From NCBI GenBank assembly GCA_964443325.1, contig CAYUCL010000005.1, positions 22,631 through 86,630 on the forward strand: DNA of 64,000 nucleotides, written 5' to 3'. Under the pieces are notes generated by a model that was not told the origin of the DNA, made no database searches, and saw nothing but the letters and a program-made list of their open reading frames with translations. Position 1 is the first letter of the stretch. Every line of letters starts with the position of its first letter. The position numbers and the translations under genes were made by a program. This DNA comes from DAOUVR01 sp034430535. Its GTDB lineage: Bacteria; Chloroflexota; Dehalococcoidia; E44-bin15. Of this stretch, positions 7,753-16,514 are shown piece after piece.

Positions 7753-8335
7753 AAATACAATCCAGGACTATATTTATAAGTGCTCTGCCTGAGCTTGGGG
7801 CATCACAGTGCTCTTCAACAATAGCGGGACAACGCAAACAACAGGTATGTCTGCCTTTCCGCGCAACATCATGCTACCATAACCTGGTGTGTTGCACAAT
7901 TCTTAAAGCTGCATTCCATCACATTTCTCATAGCAGTAGATTTCTAGGGGGGGCCAGATTGGGCTTATTCTGGCGGGGTCCGGGCGTGTCCCCCAGAACT
8001 ACATCTCAGGGTGGATAAGCAGGTCAACACGGCAAAGTGAAAGAAGAAATCCTCCCTCCCCCAGCGGGAGGGAGTAAGAGGGAGGGGGAAATTTCACCCT
8101 CACCCCTGCCCTCTCCTCGCCAGAGTCGAGTCTTCGACCGTCAAGGGAGAGGGGGATAAAGTACCGGGTAGGCTACCCTGTTTTACTAAGCGCCTGATAA
8201 ATCAGGCAACTACAAGCATTGCGGGTGGGTGAGTCGAAATGACACGGACGATGCGAAGCAGGTATAATGGGCAAGGGTATTTCACCAATCATATAAACGG
8301 CCACACCCGCTACACTTGTTGAATGAGAAACATAT
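7753..8335. repeat. Intergenic mosaic of dispersed repeats
   Basis: No gene is supported in this gap. It holds copies of repeats found elsewhere in the window: a GTCCCCCAGA-type unit at about 7970-8014 (others near 9152, 39384 and 62180), a CTCTCCTCGCCAGAG unit at 8111-8149 (second copy 9197-9235), GGGTAGGCTACCC at 8166-8178, and a shortened GCCTGATAAATCAGGC unit at 8192-8215. Confidence 0.6.
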
Positions 8336-8350
8336 ATGGGAGGACAGCTA

Positions 8351-8860
8351 ATGAAGCGCTTATGGACACCCTGGCGCAGGGAGTATATAACAGGTGAACA
8401 GCCCGCAGAGTGCCTGTTTTGCACCAAGAAGCAAGACCCTGTAGAGAAAGACAAGGAAAACTATATCCTCCACCGCGGCCCCACCTGCTTCGTCCTGCTT
8501 AACCTTTTCCCCTATACCAATGGCCACCTGATGATTGCTCCGTACCAGCATGTTGACAGCATTGAGCTACTGGATGATGATTCGCTCCGTGAGATGAGCG
8601 TCCTTAGCCAGGCGAGTGTAGCCGCACTAAGAAGATCCTTGTCGCCAGCAGGTTTTAATATCGGCATGAACATAGGAAAGGTTGCCGGGGCAGGCGTCCC
8701 CGACCATGTTCATATCCACATCGTGCCCAGGTGGCAGGGTGACGCAAATTTCATGTCTGTGCTCGCCGAAACCAGAGTCATCCCCGAAATCCTCGATGCA
8801 ACCTATGAGAAGCTGCTTCCTCTCTTGCGCGAGGAGATATCTCGTAATGCCAGCCAATAA
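8351..8860 (+). CDS. HIT-family nucleotide hydrolase/phosphorylase
   Basis: This 169-residue histidine-triad protein has the hallmark HVHIHIVPRW near residue 122 and the N-terminal CLFC pair (zinc-binding in related Ap4A-type HIT proteins). LFPYTNGHLMIAPYQH is the usual core strand-helix. It probably acts on diadenosine polyphosphates or AMP conjugates in the cytoplasm; the exact substrate cannot be told. The ATG at 8351 is preferred over the one at 8336 because GGGAGG at 8338-8343 lies at the right distance from it. It stands alone between repeat-rich gaps. Confidence 0.9.
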   Translation: MKRLWTPWRREYITGEQPAECLFCTKKQDPVEKDKENYILHRGPTCFVLLNLFPYTNGHLMIAPYQHVDSIELLDDDSLREMSVLSQASVAALRRSLSPAGFNIGMNIGKVAGAGVPDHVHIHIVPRWQGDANFMSVLAETRVIPEILDATYEKLLPLLREEISRNASQ

Positions 8861-8933
8861 CCTCACCCCAGAACCCCTCTATTTGAGTAGAGACTACCCC
8901 AAAATGTAATTGCCCAGTTTATTATGCGATTGT

Positions 8934-8991
8934 GCCTGATAAATCAGGCAACTACAATGAACGGTGGAGTTGTTTAGAGATGTAGTTGCCC
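8934..8991. repeat. Palindromic repeat unit GCCTGAT family, copy 2
   Basis: GCCTGAT-AA-ATCAGGC forms a hairpin, and the overlapping GGCAACTACA pairs with TGTAGTTGCC about 30 bases on, giving a two-stem element. A nearly identical copy is at 9332-9387 and a shortened one at 8192-8215. Confidence 0.75.
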
Positions 8992-9151
8992 ATCCTTCTT
9001 TGAAGGATTGGGCGCGATTTACTGTGCGGGTGGGCATATATCATCCTGAGTAGGGGCGGGTTTGAAACCCGCCCTGTTAGTTTCACGGTGCCTGCAGAAG
9101 GGTCTCCCACCCCACCGAGATTCTTCCCTGCGCTCAGAATGACAGGAAGGG

Positions 9152-9323
9152 CGGGTGGGGGTCTGGGGGTATCCCCCAGTTATATATTTATCCCCCCTCT
9201 CCTCGCCAGAGACGAGTCTTCGACCGTCAATGGAGCGGGTAATAAAATATCTGGGTAGGTTGGAGCATCTGCTCCAACCAAGCCTAGAGTATCCCAATAT
9301 AATCGGGGTAGGCTACCCTGTTT
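9152..9323. repeat. Mosaic of dispersed repeats before the tRNA pair
   Basis: This stretch holds a GGTCTGGGGGTATCCCCCAG unit (from 9152), a CTCTCCTCGCCAGAG unit (9197-9235), and the composite palindrome TAGGTTGGAGC...GCTCCAACC plus GGGTAGGCTACCC (9251-9323), whose second copy is at 36611-36692. Nothing in it looks coding. Confidence 0.65.
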
Positions 9324-9331
9324 AGGTATAT

Positions 9332-9387
9332 GCCTGATAAATCAGGCAACTACAATGAACGGTGGAGTTTAGAGATGCAGTTGCCCA
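9332..9387. repeat. Palindromic repeat unit GCCTGAT family, copy 3
   Basis: This is nearly identical to 8934-8991, differing by a 3-base gap and one substitution in the right arm. Its right arm leads straight into a terminator-like hairpin. Confidence 0.75.
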
Positions 9388-9410
9388 ATTCATTGGGCTA
9401 GTTTTTTTAT
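9383..9410 (+). terminator. Rho-independent terminator-like hairpin
   Basis: GCCCAAT (9383-9389) pairs with ATTGGGC (9392-9398), followed by seven T residues at 9402-9408. The effective loop is four bases. Confidence 0.55.
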
Positions 9411-9528
9411 ACATCATTTAATTTCGAGAATATGGAAGAGAAGCCTCTGTCGAATCCCAAAACTTGAAATAGGAATCAAAACTGGACATGCCAAAAATGA
9501 TGGAACAATGGCAGAGGCAGGGCAATTG

Positions 9529-9537
9529 TGCTAAAAT
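9529..9537 (+). promoter_or_regulatory. Extended -10 promoter for the tRNA genes
   Basis: TGC directly followed by TAAAAT (9532-9537) lies 12 bases before the tRNA-His 5' end. No convincing -35 was found, as is common with extended -10 promoters. Confidence 0.4.
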
Positions 9538-9549
9538 GTGGTAGACACG

Positions 9550-9622
9550 GTGGGCGTGGCCTAGTGGTTAAGGCGCCAGGTTGTGGCCCTGGAGATCGAG
9601 GGTTCAAATCCCTCCGCTCACC
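9550..9622 (+). tRNA. tRNA-His (anticodon GTG)
   Basis: The acceptor stem GTGGGCG (9550-9556) pairs with CGCTCAC (9615-9621, one G-U). The anticodon loop TTGTGGC carries GTG, and GAGGGTTCAAATCCCTC is the T arm. The discriminator is C at 9622 and a G precedes position 1, the special -1 G that histidine tRNAs require. No CCA is encoded. Confidence 0.93.
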
Positions 9623-9676
9623 CTTCTTCTAAATGCAACTAGAGTTCTCCCCTCTACCATGCACCTGATATAAAAC

Positions 9677-9750
9677 GCGCCCGTAGCTCAGCGGACAAGA
9701 GCATCGGTCTTCGGAACCGAGGGTCGTGGGTTCGAATCCCTCCGGGCGCG
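9677..9750 (+). tRNA. tRNA-Arg (anticodon TCG)
   Basis: The acceptor GCGCCCG (9677-9683) pairs with CGGGCGC (9743-9749), with discriminator G. The anticodon loop CTTCGGA carries TCG, and the T arm GTGGGTTCGAATCCC is canonical. CCA is not encoded. It lies 54 bases after tRNA-His, probably in one transcript. Confidence 0.93.
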
Positions 9751-9892
9751 CTTCAAGCTGCTAGCTGATGGTAATCGTCTCCAATAACGAATTTCCTCCA
9801 CGGGTCTATTACCAGTAAGGCCGATTGACATGCTTGGCGCGTAGCGATAGTATGCCGCTATCCATATGAAATGAGGCACCAAGGAGGGGGAA

Positions 9893-10930
9893 ATGGCGAT
9901 TACAGAGTGGGACGATTACCTGATTCACCAGATTCCGGATACCATCGATACCGTGGTAGGCAAAGACCCCCACTGGATGGACCGGTTTTTCTTTGGCTGT
10001 CACAATGCCGATGGCACGTTGCACCTGATGGCAGGACTGGGCACGTATCCCAATGTCAATGTCACGGACGGCTTTGTCTGTGTGCGGCATAATGATGTCC
10101 AGCGTAACATCAGGCTGTCGCGACATCTGCAGGCTGACCGCGCCAACACCGAGGTCGGCCCGCTTTCCTTCAAGGTGCTGGAGCCGCTCAAGCGGTGGGG
10201 TATATATTTAGGTGAAAACGACTATGACATAGGCTGCTCTATAGAATTTAATGGGAGGGTAGCCCCCTACTTATTCCCCAAAATAGGCGGCGATGACTCC
10301 GAAGCAGGTGCTCAGGTCCACTATAACCAGCCGGGGCGGTACACCGGCAGCATCATGTTTGAAGGCCAGCAGTTCAATGTCGATGGCTTTTTGGGCGCCA
10401 GGGACCGTAGCTGGGGAATTAGACGCCCGGGCAGCTTCGCCGCACTAGAGATTTACCTGTGGATTCAAGCGCAATTCTCCACCTGTTCCCTGAGCCTTCT
10501 TTATGTTGAGCTGCTGGATGGCGCTATTCGTGGGTGCATGGGGGGAATTCTAAACGATGATGGAGATGTTATTCCCATCACCGAGACGCAGCATCGAATC
10601 GAGTTTGTCCCTGGGTTCAAGGCATACACCAAAATGGAGATGCTGCTAACAGACGCTAACGGTAAGCAGAGGAACATCGTTGCCAGGCCAATATCTCCAG
10701 CCTGCTACATGAATGGAGGTGGCTATGACGACCGTCATGGCGTGGACAGGGGCCCCTACCATGTCGAGGGCGAACGATGGGATGTCTCCCAGCCAGTGGC
10801 CCTTGACTCTCCCCTCTTCGGTATGCATCAGCGGGACGCCGAGTTCCAACTGGATGGAGAGTCAGGGCTTGGTTTGATCGAGGCTTCCTTCAGCAGGACC
10901 GAAGCCTGGCAGTACAAGCCTGGCTGGTAG
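9893..10930 (+). CDS. Uncharacterised protein, possibly AttH/CrtC-like beta-barrel
   Basis: This 345-residue soluble protein has no signal peptide or membrane segment. It is rich in predicted beta strand with repeated aromatic-glycine patterns. The motif GARDRSWGIRRPG near residue 165 recalls lipocalin-like hydroxyneurosporene-synthase/AttH proteins, but this rests on one motif only. The ATG at 9893 follows AAGGAGGGG. The next genes are a phosphotransferase 32 bases on and a small helical protein; the three run in the same direction and are probably one operon. The function is not recognised. The partner kinase family often sits beside lipid or terpenoid catabolic genes. Confidence 0.6.
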   Translation: MAITEWDDYLIHQIPDTIDTVVGKDPHWMDRFFFGCHNADGTLHLMAGLGTYPNVNVTDGFVCVRHNDVQRNIRLSRHLQADRANTEVGPLSFKVLEPLKRWGIYLGENDYDIGCSIEFNGRVAPYLFPKIGGDDSEAGAQVHYNQPGRYTGSIMFEGQQFNVDGFLGARDRSWGIRRPGSFAALEIYLWIQAQFSTCSLSLLYVELLDGAIRGCMGGILNDDGDVIPITETQHRIEFVPGFKAYTKMEMLLTDANGKQRNIVARPISPACYMNGGGYDDRHGVDRGPYHVEGERWDVSQPVALDSPLFGMHQRDAEFQLDGESGLGLIEASFSRTEAWQYKPGW

Positions 10931-10962
10931 GTATCTGACCAGAATGAACATGGAGGCGCCAA

Positions 10963-11970
10963 ATGGAAGAAACTCAAGATATGAAACAAAGGCTGGAAGC
11001 CTACCTTAAGGCCAGGTTTCCGCAGCGGGAAGAGCTGTCGGTAGTGGAGATAGAGAGGATGCCGGTGGGGGTTTCCTATGAGACCTACCTTTTCACCGCA
11101 TCCTGGAAAGAGCGTGGGGACATGGCTTCCGAAAGCCTGGTTATCCGCATGGAGCCAGAGTACGGCCCTGTACCACCCTATGACGTTAGACCCCAGTACG
11201 AGGTGCTTAAAAGCGTTCACGGAAGCGGCGTTCCCGTGCCCAAGGTCCACTGGTTAGAGATGGACAGTAATGCCCTGGGCCGTCCCTTCTTCGTCATGGA
11301 CAAAATAGAGGGTACAACGTTGACCAGCACCTTCTCGCAAGCGCTGGAGCACCGGGAGCAGCTAACGAAGGACTATGTCTCAATACTGGCGACGCTACAT
11401 GCGCTCGACAGGGAGGCTCTTAGCCTCTCTACTTTGGATGCGCCAGCGAACGAGCGCCACTATGCCGAAAAGGAGATCGCCAGGTGGGAGTGGGTGGTGG
11501 CAGACACTCAGTACAGCCCACAGCCGGTGCTGGCCGAACTGATTTGCTGGCTGAAAAGGAATATACCCCCAGCCGAGCGCACTACACTGTGTCACGGCGA
11601 CTACCACTCGCGGAATTTCCTTGCCCGCAACGGCCGAATTGTAGCCGTCCTGGACTGGGAAATGGTTGATATCGGCGACCCTATCAGCGACCTCGGCTGG
11701 CACAGCATGTTCATGAGAGTCCTCAGGGAGAGCTTATGGTGGCCTGAGGCTGATTTCATCCGTAGCTACGAGGAAATGAGCGGGGTAAAGGTGAACGAGG
11801 AAAGCCTTTTCTTCTGGAAGATACTGGCATTTGTTAAGCTGACAGCTATAGGAATTGCCGGTACCAAGGCTGCCCTCGAATCTAAAGACCCAGATGTGCG
11901 CCAGCTAGGCATCTGGAACATGCTGCTGCCCCTGCTGCAGGACGCACCGGCCCGGATGCTGGGATTCTGA
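10963..11970 (+). CDS. APH-family phosphotransferase
   Basis: This 335-residue kinase-like protein of the aminoglycoside/choline phosphotransferase superfamily carries the catalytic-loop motif LCHGDYHSRNFL (Asp at the catalytic position) near residue 209 and the metal-binding VLDWEMVDIGDPISDLGW near 227. RPFFVMDKIEG is the hinge region. Members act as small-molecule kinases; a linked acyl-CoA catabolic role is common, but the substrate here is unknown. The ATG at 10963 follows TGGAGG. It is in an apparent operon with the flanking genes. Confidence 0.8.
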   Translation: MEETQDMKQRLEAYLKARFPQREELSVVEIERMPVGVSYETYLFTASWKERGDMASESLVIRMEPEYGPVPPYDVRPQYEVLKSVHGSGVPVPKVHWLEMDSNALGRPFFVMDKIEGTTLTSTFSQALEHREQLTKDYVSILATLHALDREALSLSTLDAPANERHYAEKEIARWEWVVADTQYSPQPVLAELICWLKRNIPPAERTTLCHGDYHSRNFLARNGRIVAVLDWEMVDIGDPISDLGWHSMFMRVLRESLWWPEADFIRSYEEMSGVKVNEESLFFWKILAFVKLTAIGIAGTKAALESKDPDVRQLGIWNMLLPLLQDAPARMLGF

Positions 11971-11998
11971 ATAAAAGGTACAACTCAGAGGAGGTATT

Positions 11999-12502
11999 AT
12001 GGAAACTCCAATTACCACGTTGATTCTTGAAAGATGTGCTGAAACCATAGAAAAGGTGATAATTCCCAATTTGACCGGGGCTTTCGAATTCGAGAATGCG
12101 ATGTGGATAGCCATCATATTACATATCCTGGCAACGAACGTAGAAGAGAATTCCCAGGAATTAAGCGAGGAGAATGAGGGAATGGGGGAGGCCCTTGGGC
12201 AGGTGCTGGAGGTGCTGCGTGAGGAAAAGGCCTTATCTCAGAATGCGGTCAGGAGTGATTTGATAGAGACGCTTGAGGGTGAGCTAAGAAAGGTAGAGAT
12301 GGGGCCGCCAGATGTCAGCGAGGAGAACTACAACCTGAAGGGAGCCCTGGTACACACCATAAACGGCCTTGATGCCCTGACTGATGACCTCCCCAAGGAG
12401 ACGCTGTCTTCCTTGAGACAGCAGGTGCGTTCCGCTCTCAGGCAGCAGCTAGACCACAGCGTGGCCCACGTTATCAGCAGGATGGGCGGAGTCCCGCTAT
12501 AG
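11999..12502 (+). CDS. Hypothetical helical protein
   Basis: This 167-residue acidic protein is predicted largely helical from its heptad-like Leu/Glu spacing, with a mildly hydrophobic stretch near residues 34-47 (AMWIAIILHILATN). No family was recognised. The ATG at 11999 has AGGAGGT at 11988-11994. It lies 28 bases after the phosphotransferase and is probably the third gene of that operon. No cysteines or catalytic motifs are visible. Confidence 0.6.
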   Translation: METPITTLILERCAETIEKVIIPNLTGAFEFENAMWIAIILHILATNVEENSQELSEENEGMGEALGQVLEVLREEKALSQNAVRSDLIETLEGELRKVEMGPPDVSEENYNLKGALVHTINGLDALTDDLPKETLSSLRQQVRSALRQQLDHSVAHVISRMGGVPL

Positions 12503-12537
12503 AAGCGGAAAACAACATCGCTCTTCCGCCTAGCGGC

Positions 12538-12564
12538 GAGGTTCGAATCCCTCAGGGCGTGCCA
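12538..12564 (+). other. Orphan tRNA 3' end fragment
   Basis: The sequence GAGGTTCGAATCCCTC followed by AGGGCGT and GCCA looks like the T arm, acceptor 3' strand and CCA of a tRNA, but no 5' half lies upstream. Such pieces are typical leftovers of tRNA-targeted integration or of a decayed tRNA. Confidence 0.5.
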
Positions 12565-12693
12565 TCTACAAGCTCCCCATAGTTGCCAATAAGAGCATTT
12601 TGCGATTATCATATCGTGGAAACGAGACTGGTGTAGATACTCCTCACAGTGACCATTATGAGCAGGTGGATTTAATAAAGGAGAGGAAACGTA

Positions 12694-13275
12694 ATGAAGA
12701 TAGTAGCGATTGTGGGCAGCCCAAGGCCAAGGGGCAACACCAACTACCTTGTTGATCAGGCGTTAGCCGAGGCGGACAAGCTGGGCGTAGAGACGGAGAA
12801 GATCGACCTTACCCCATACGTGGTGAATCCATGTCAGGGGCACGATAACTGTGCAACTCAAACAGAGTGTCTCCAGAAGGATGATGCCCCATGGATTCTG
12901 GAGAAATTCCGCCAGGCGGACGGCGTCATCCTGGCAACGCCGGTCTATTACTACAACATGACCGCCCAGATGAAGGCCTTCGTCGACCGCAACTACTTTC
13001 TTTACAAGCACGACATCGGGATAGAGGCAAAGGTAGCAGGCTTGATCATCGTTGCCGGTGGCGAGGGCATGGGGCAAACCGACCGCGCGATGAGACGTTT
13101 TCTCGCCTTCTACATTGAGAATGACCGCATCAGCACTGTAATTGGGTTGGCTAACCGACTGGGCGAGATGAAGACCAATGCATCCGCCATTGAGGAGGCC
13201 CGAAAGCTCGGCAGGCTCATGGCTTCCCAATTGACGCAGGCTACCCCGGCCCCATCGACAGGGTCATCTCAATAA
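12694..13275 (+). CDS. Flavodoxin-like NAD(P)H-dependent FMN reductase
   Basis: This 193-residue flavodoxin-fold protein has the FMN phosphate loop GSPRPRGNTNYLVDQAL near the N-terminus and the isoalloxazine-side motif TPVYYYNMTAQMKAFVDR near residue 88. The insert CQGHDNCATQTECLQKDD resembles the cysteine stretch of iron-sulfur flavoproteins, but with spacing unlike their usual CX2CX2CX4-7C. The ATG at 12694 follows AGGAGA. The product probably reduces quinones, nitro compounds or metals, or hands electrons to another protein. The PatB-like gene follows 23 bases on. Confidence 0.8.
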   Translation: MKIVAIVGSPRPRGNTNYLVDQALAEADKLGVETEKIDLTPYVVNPCQGHDNCATQTECLQKDDAPWILEKFRQADGVILATPVYYYNMTAQMKAFVDRNYFLYKHDIGIEAKVAGLIIVAGGEGMGQTDRAMRRFLAFYIENDRISTVIGLANRLGEMKTNASAIEEARKLGRLMASQLTQATPAPSTGSSQ

Positions 13276-13298
13276 CTAGAATAATGGAGAACCGCACA

Positions 13299-14456
13299 AT
13301 GGCTTACGATTTTGATCGATACATAGACAGATACTCCTCCGACAGTGTCAAGTGGCATCACTACGGGGAGGACGTGTTGCCCTTATGGGTGGGGGATATG
13401 GATTTCGCATCGCCTGAGCCGGTCATCCGCGCCCTGCACGAGCGTGCGGAGCATGGGGTGTTTGGCTACGGTATAGAACCGCCGGAATTCCGGCCTCTGA
13501 TTGTAGAGCGTCTCCAGCGTCTTTACGATTGGCATATCTGCCCTGAGGCAATTGTCTTTCTACCGGGAGTTGTAAGTGGCTTCAACCTGGCCTGCCGCAC
13601 CGTGACCTCCCCCGGCGATGGGATGTTGGTGCAAACCCCAATCTATTACCCCATCCTTCGCATCCCAGAAAACACCGGCGTTACTCTAAACGATATGGAG
13701 CTCACGCGGCAGCCAGACGGGCACTACGAGATCGATTTCGATGCCTTCGAGGAAGCTATCACAGAGCGAACCCGCATCTTTATACTGTGCAATCCGCACA
13801 ATCCAGTGGGACGCGTGTTCCGCCGCGAGGAACTGGAGCGCATGGCCGAAATCTGTCTCCGCCACAACGTCGTCATCTGTTCCGATGAGATTTATTGCGA
13901 TCAGGTGTTTCGCGGGCACCGACACCTGCCCATCGCTTCGCTGAACCCCAATATCGCCGACCGCACCATCACCCTTACGGCGCCGAGCAAAACATACAAC
14001 CTTCCCGGCCTTCGCTGTGGTCTGGCCATCATCCAAAATCAGGAACTTCGACAGAAGTTTGAGTCAGCCCGGGCGGATATCGTTCCCAAACCGAACGTCA
14101 TGGGCTATACCGCCGCCATAGCCGCCTACCGCGACGGTCAGCCGTGGCTGGATCAGGTCATGCACTACCTGGAGGCCAACCGCGATTTCCTCCTCCAATA
14201 CGTGAACACGCATCTTCCGGGCATCAATATGGGCAAGCCGGAGGCAACCTACCTTGCCTGGCTCGACTGCCGCCAGGCAGGCATACCGGGCAATCCTCAC
14301 GAATTCTTTCTGGAGAAGGCGAAGGTCGCTCTGAACGACGGTCCGCCCTTTGGTCGGGGTGGCGAGGGGTTCGTGCGACTGAACTTTGGCTGCCCGCGCT
14401 CCACGCTGGAGGAAGCGCTCGAACGGATGAAAAACGCGCTGAAGGCCTTGAGATAA
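13299..14456 (+). CDS. PatB/MalY-type C-S lyase (aminotransferase fold)
   Basis: This 385-residue PLP enzyme belongs to fold-type I, with the Schiff-base lysine in TAPSKTYNLPGLRCG near residue 232, NPHNPVGRVF near 163 and SDEIYCD near 196. The N-terminal SVKWHHYGEDVLPLWVGDMD is characteristic of the MalY/PatB (cystathionine beta-lyase) subgroup. The start is set at 13299 because GGAGA at 13287 precedes it; the ATG at 13284 has no binding site. It probably cleaves cysteine-S-conjugates or cystathionine to a thiol, pyruvate and ammonia. Confidence 0.9.
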   Translation: MAYDFDRYIDRYSSDSVKWHHYGEDVLPLWVGDMDFASPEPVIRALHERAEHGVFGYGIEPPEFRPLIVERLQRLYDWHICPEAIVFLPGVVSGFNLACRTVTSPGDGMLVQTPIYYPILRIPENTGVTLNDMELTRQPDGHYEIDFDAFEEAITERTRIFILCNPHNPVGRVFRREELERMAEICLRHNVVICSDEIYCDQVFRGHRHLPIASLNPNIADRTITLTAPSKTYNLPGLRCGLAIIQNQELRQKFESARADIVPKPNVMGYTAAIAAYRDGQPWLDQVMHYLEANRDFLLQYVNTHLPGINMGKPEATYLAWLDCRQAGIPGNPHEFFLEKAKVALNDGPPFGRGGEGFVRLNFGCPRSTLEEALERMKNALKALR

Positions 14457-14591
14457 GCGAACGCAGTCAAGCCAGCTATACAGCGTGTATACAACAGAAC
14501 CGGGCTATGGTGCGTTAAAAAGAATGCAGAGTATCGACTTCATAAGGAAAGTATCTAATAACGTATCAGGTCGATATATTCACCGTTTCTG

Positions 14592-16514
14592 CTACACCAC
14601 AAGCCCCCTTTGCTCTAAGTCCTTTACAATATCCTTAAGACCGAGGGCCTCAAGCTTACTCTTTGTCTGAAGGCCGCTGGCAACATCCCACTGCCTGGCC
14701 TGATAATATTCGTCTTTTATCTTTTCAAATGCTTCCCTGTCCACCACAGCTCCCTTCCTGGATATGGCCTCTCCATCCTTTCCAGGTACCAGGCACGGGT
14801 CTTCGGGATTGATTCTATCCTTAAGCGGTCTTTGATAGAAAATCTCCGGGATGACTTCGCTTTCCCTTCCCTTGCGTCCTTCCCTGGCGAAAACAGCCCT
14901 GCGAAGGTTGAAGACTACCTCACCCATCCTATCAAGCTCCTTTTCGTCAACTTCCCTTCCCGTCACTGCGGAGAAGACCTGGCTTTCCAAAGTAGGGTCA
15001 CCTATATGGTCTTCCGAATGCACAACGTCCGCAATGGGCCAGGCAAAGGCGCAAAGGATGATGCTTTCCCTTGCCGACCAACGGTCCTGTACCGCTTTTA
15101 CCGCACGGCCTTTCCCCTCAAGGGTAGAGAAGTCTATTGCGTTCTCGCTCCCGAAGAACCTCTTGCTAATGGCCTGGAGCACGGGGGGAGAAACGTAAGC
15201 GCCTTCTTTCCCCTTGGCCCACTCCGCCCACTTCCCCACAAGCCCGGATATCTCACTGATGACCGCGTGCTGCCTTGGCTGCATCGCATAGAGGAGTCCC
15301 ATCATAATATCCCGCCTCGGGTCACCCTCAGCCGCCTGCCCGGTGCTGTGGAAGATGTAATCGGTAATCAGCGCCTTCGCTTCACTTCCTACCGCATCAG
15401 CCGCACGTATCGTTCCCCGCGCAAGGATATCTCCAAAGCCTTCCCTGAGCGAGATCTTTTTCACAAGAGCCTCTATAAACTCAAGGCTTCCGAATTTCGA
15501 CAACGGTAGGCCCGTATTCTTATCTGTAAGAATGCCTGCTTTGTGGCACCTGGTTAGCCAGGCAAGCATCGCCTCGGTAACCCGTGTATCAAGCCCATAC
15601 TCATCACACATCCTGTTGGCATAGAAAGGGACCTCGTTCCATTCTCCATAATATCTCTGAGCCCGGTATTGATAGAAAATCCCGGACTGGCACATATATT
15701 TCCCTTTCTCGCCGCTGTCTGCCACCATAACGGCCCTGATGCAGCCGTTTATGCAACCGTAGCAGACTTCCTTCTTCATGTTGGGGCCGGGTATGAATCC
15801 GAAATCGCCCTGTGCTGCCCCTTCCTTCAGCTTGCGCAGGCGCCTGCCAAGTGCTCGAAGCTTTTCCGGATTAGCCGCCGCTGGCCTTCCACGCCCCCTT
15901 ACTACGATAGCCTTTAGATTCTTGGAGCCCATAACTGCTCCAAAGCCGCCTGAAGCACTGGAATCATTTTCGGCGATGACATTGGCAAAGACAACCATAT
16001 TCTCGCCAGCAGGGCCAATAGTCGCTACCCTTACAGACCTTCCAAGTTCTCCCTTAAGCAGCTCTCGCGTCTCAACTGCGCCCTTGCCCCACAGAGCCGA
16101 GGCATCCCTAATTTGGACAGTGTCATCCTCTATGGCAAGATAAACAGGCCTCTCTGATTTGCCTTGAATTATTATGGCATCGTAACCAGCGAACTTGAGC
16201 TGTGCTCCCCACGTTCCCCCCAGACTGCCGCAGGAGAACTGTTCTGGAATGGTGAGCGGCGATTTCCCATGAACTTGCCAGATGGAGCCAGCCACTCCGG
16301 TAAACCCTGCTGTGGGTCCAGTAACGAATATGAGGGGGCTCTTGGGGTCGAAAGCTTTGATATCAGGTGAGGATTCGTCCCAATAGATTTTGCTAGCAAT
16401 ACCCATACCCCCAATGAATCTATCGGCATAGTCCATTGTAGGAATGCTAGAAATGCGGGCTGAAGATAAATCTACCTTTAGAATCTTTCCTGTGTATCCA
16501 TATTGTCCGTTCAC
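14592..16514 (-). CDS. Aldehyde:ferredoxin oxidoreductase (tungsten enzyme)
   Basis: This is a 640-residue AOR-family protein. The N-terminal YGYTGKILKVDL starts the pterin-binding domain, followed by GPAGENMVVFANVIA and GGFGAVMGSKNLKAIVV. The cluster motif CYGCINGC gives three [4Fe-4S] ligands, and the distal Cys lies in LCAFAWPIAD, so all four ligands are present, unlike the two paralogues at 29615 and 31625. The start is GTG at 16514 with GGAGG five bases before it; an upstream in-frame ATG at 16568 has none. It probably oxidises aldehydes or reduces acids with ferredoxin. It stands alone, and the substrate is unknown. Confidence 0.9.
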   Translation of the reverse strand: MNGQYGYTGKILKVDLSSARISSIPTMDYADRFIGGMGIASKIYWDESSPDIKAFDPKSPLIFVTGPTAGFTGVAGSIWQVHGKSPLTIPEQFSCGSLGGTWGAQLKFAGYDAIIIQGKSERPVYLAIEDDTVQIRDASALWGKGAVETRELLKGELGRSVRVATIGPAGENMVVFANVIAENDSSASGGFGAVMGSKNLKAIVVRGRGRPAAANPEKLRALGRRLRKLKEGAAQGDFGFIPGPNMKKEVCYGCINGCIRAVMVADSGEKGKYMCQSGIFYQYRAQRYYGEWNEVPFYANRMCDEYGLDTRVTEAMLAWLTRCHKAGILTDKNTGLPLSKFGSLEFIEALVKKISLREGFGDILARGTIRAADAVGSEAKALITDYIFHSTGQAAEGDPRRDIMMGLLYAMQPRQHAVISEISGLVGKWAEWAKGKEGAYVSPPVLQAISKRFFGSENAIDFSTLEGKGRAVKAVQDRWSARESIILCAFAWPIADVVHSEDHIGDPTLESQVFSAVTGREVDEKELDRMGEVVFNLRRAVFAREGRKGRESEVIPEIFYQRPLKDRINPEDPCLVPGKDGEAISRKGAVVDREAFEKIKDEYYQARQWDVASGLQTKSKLEALGLKDIVKDLEQRGLVV

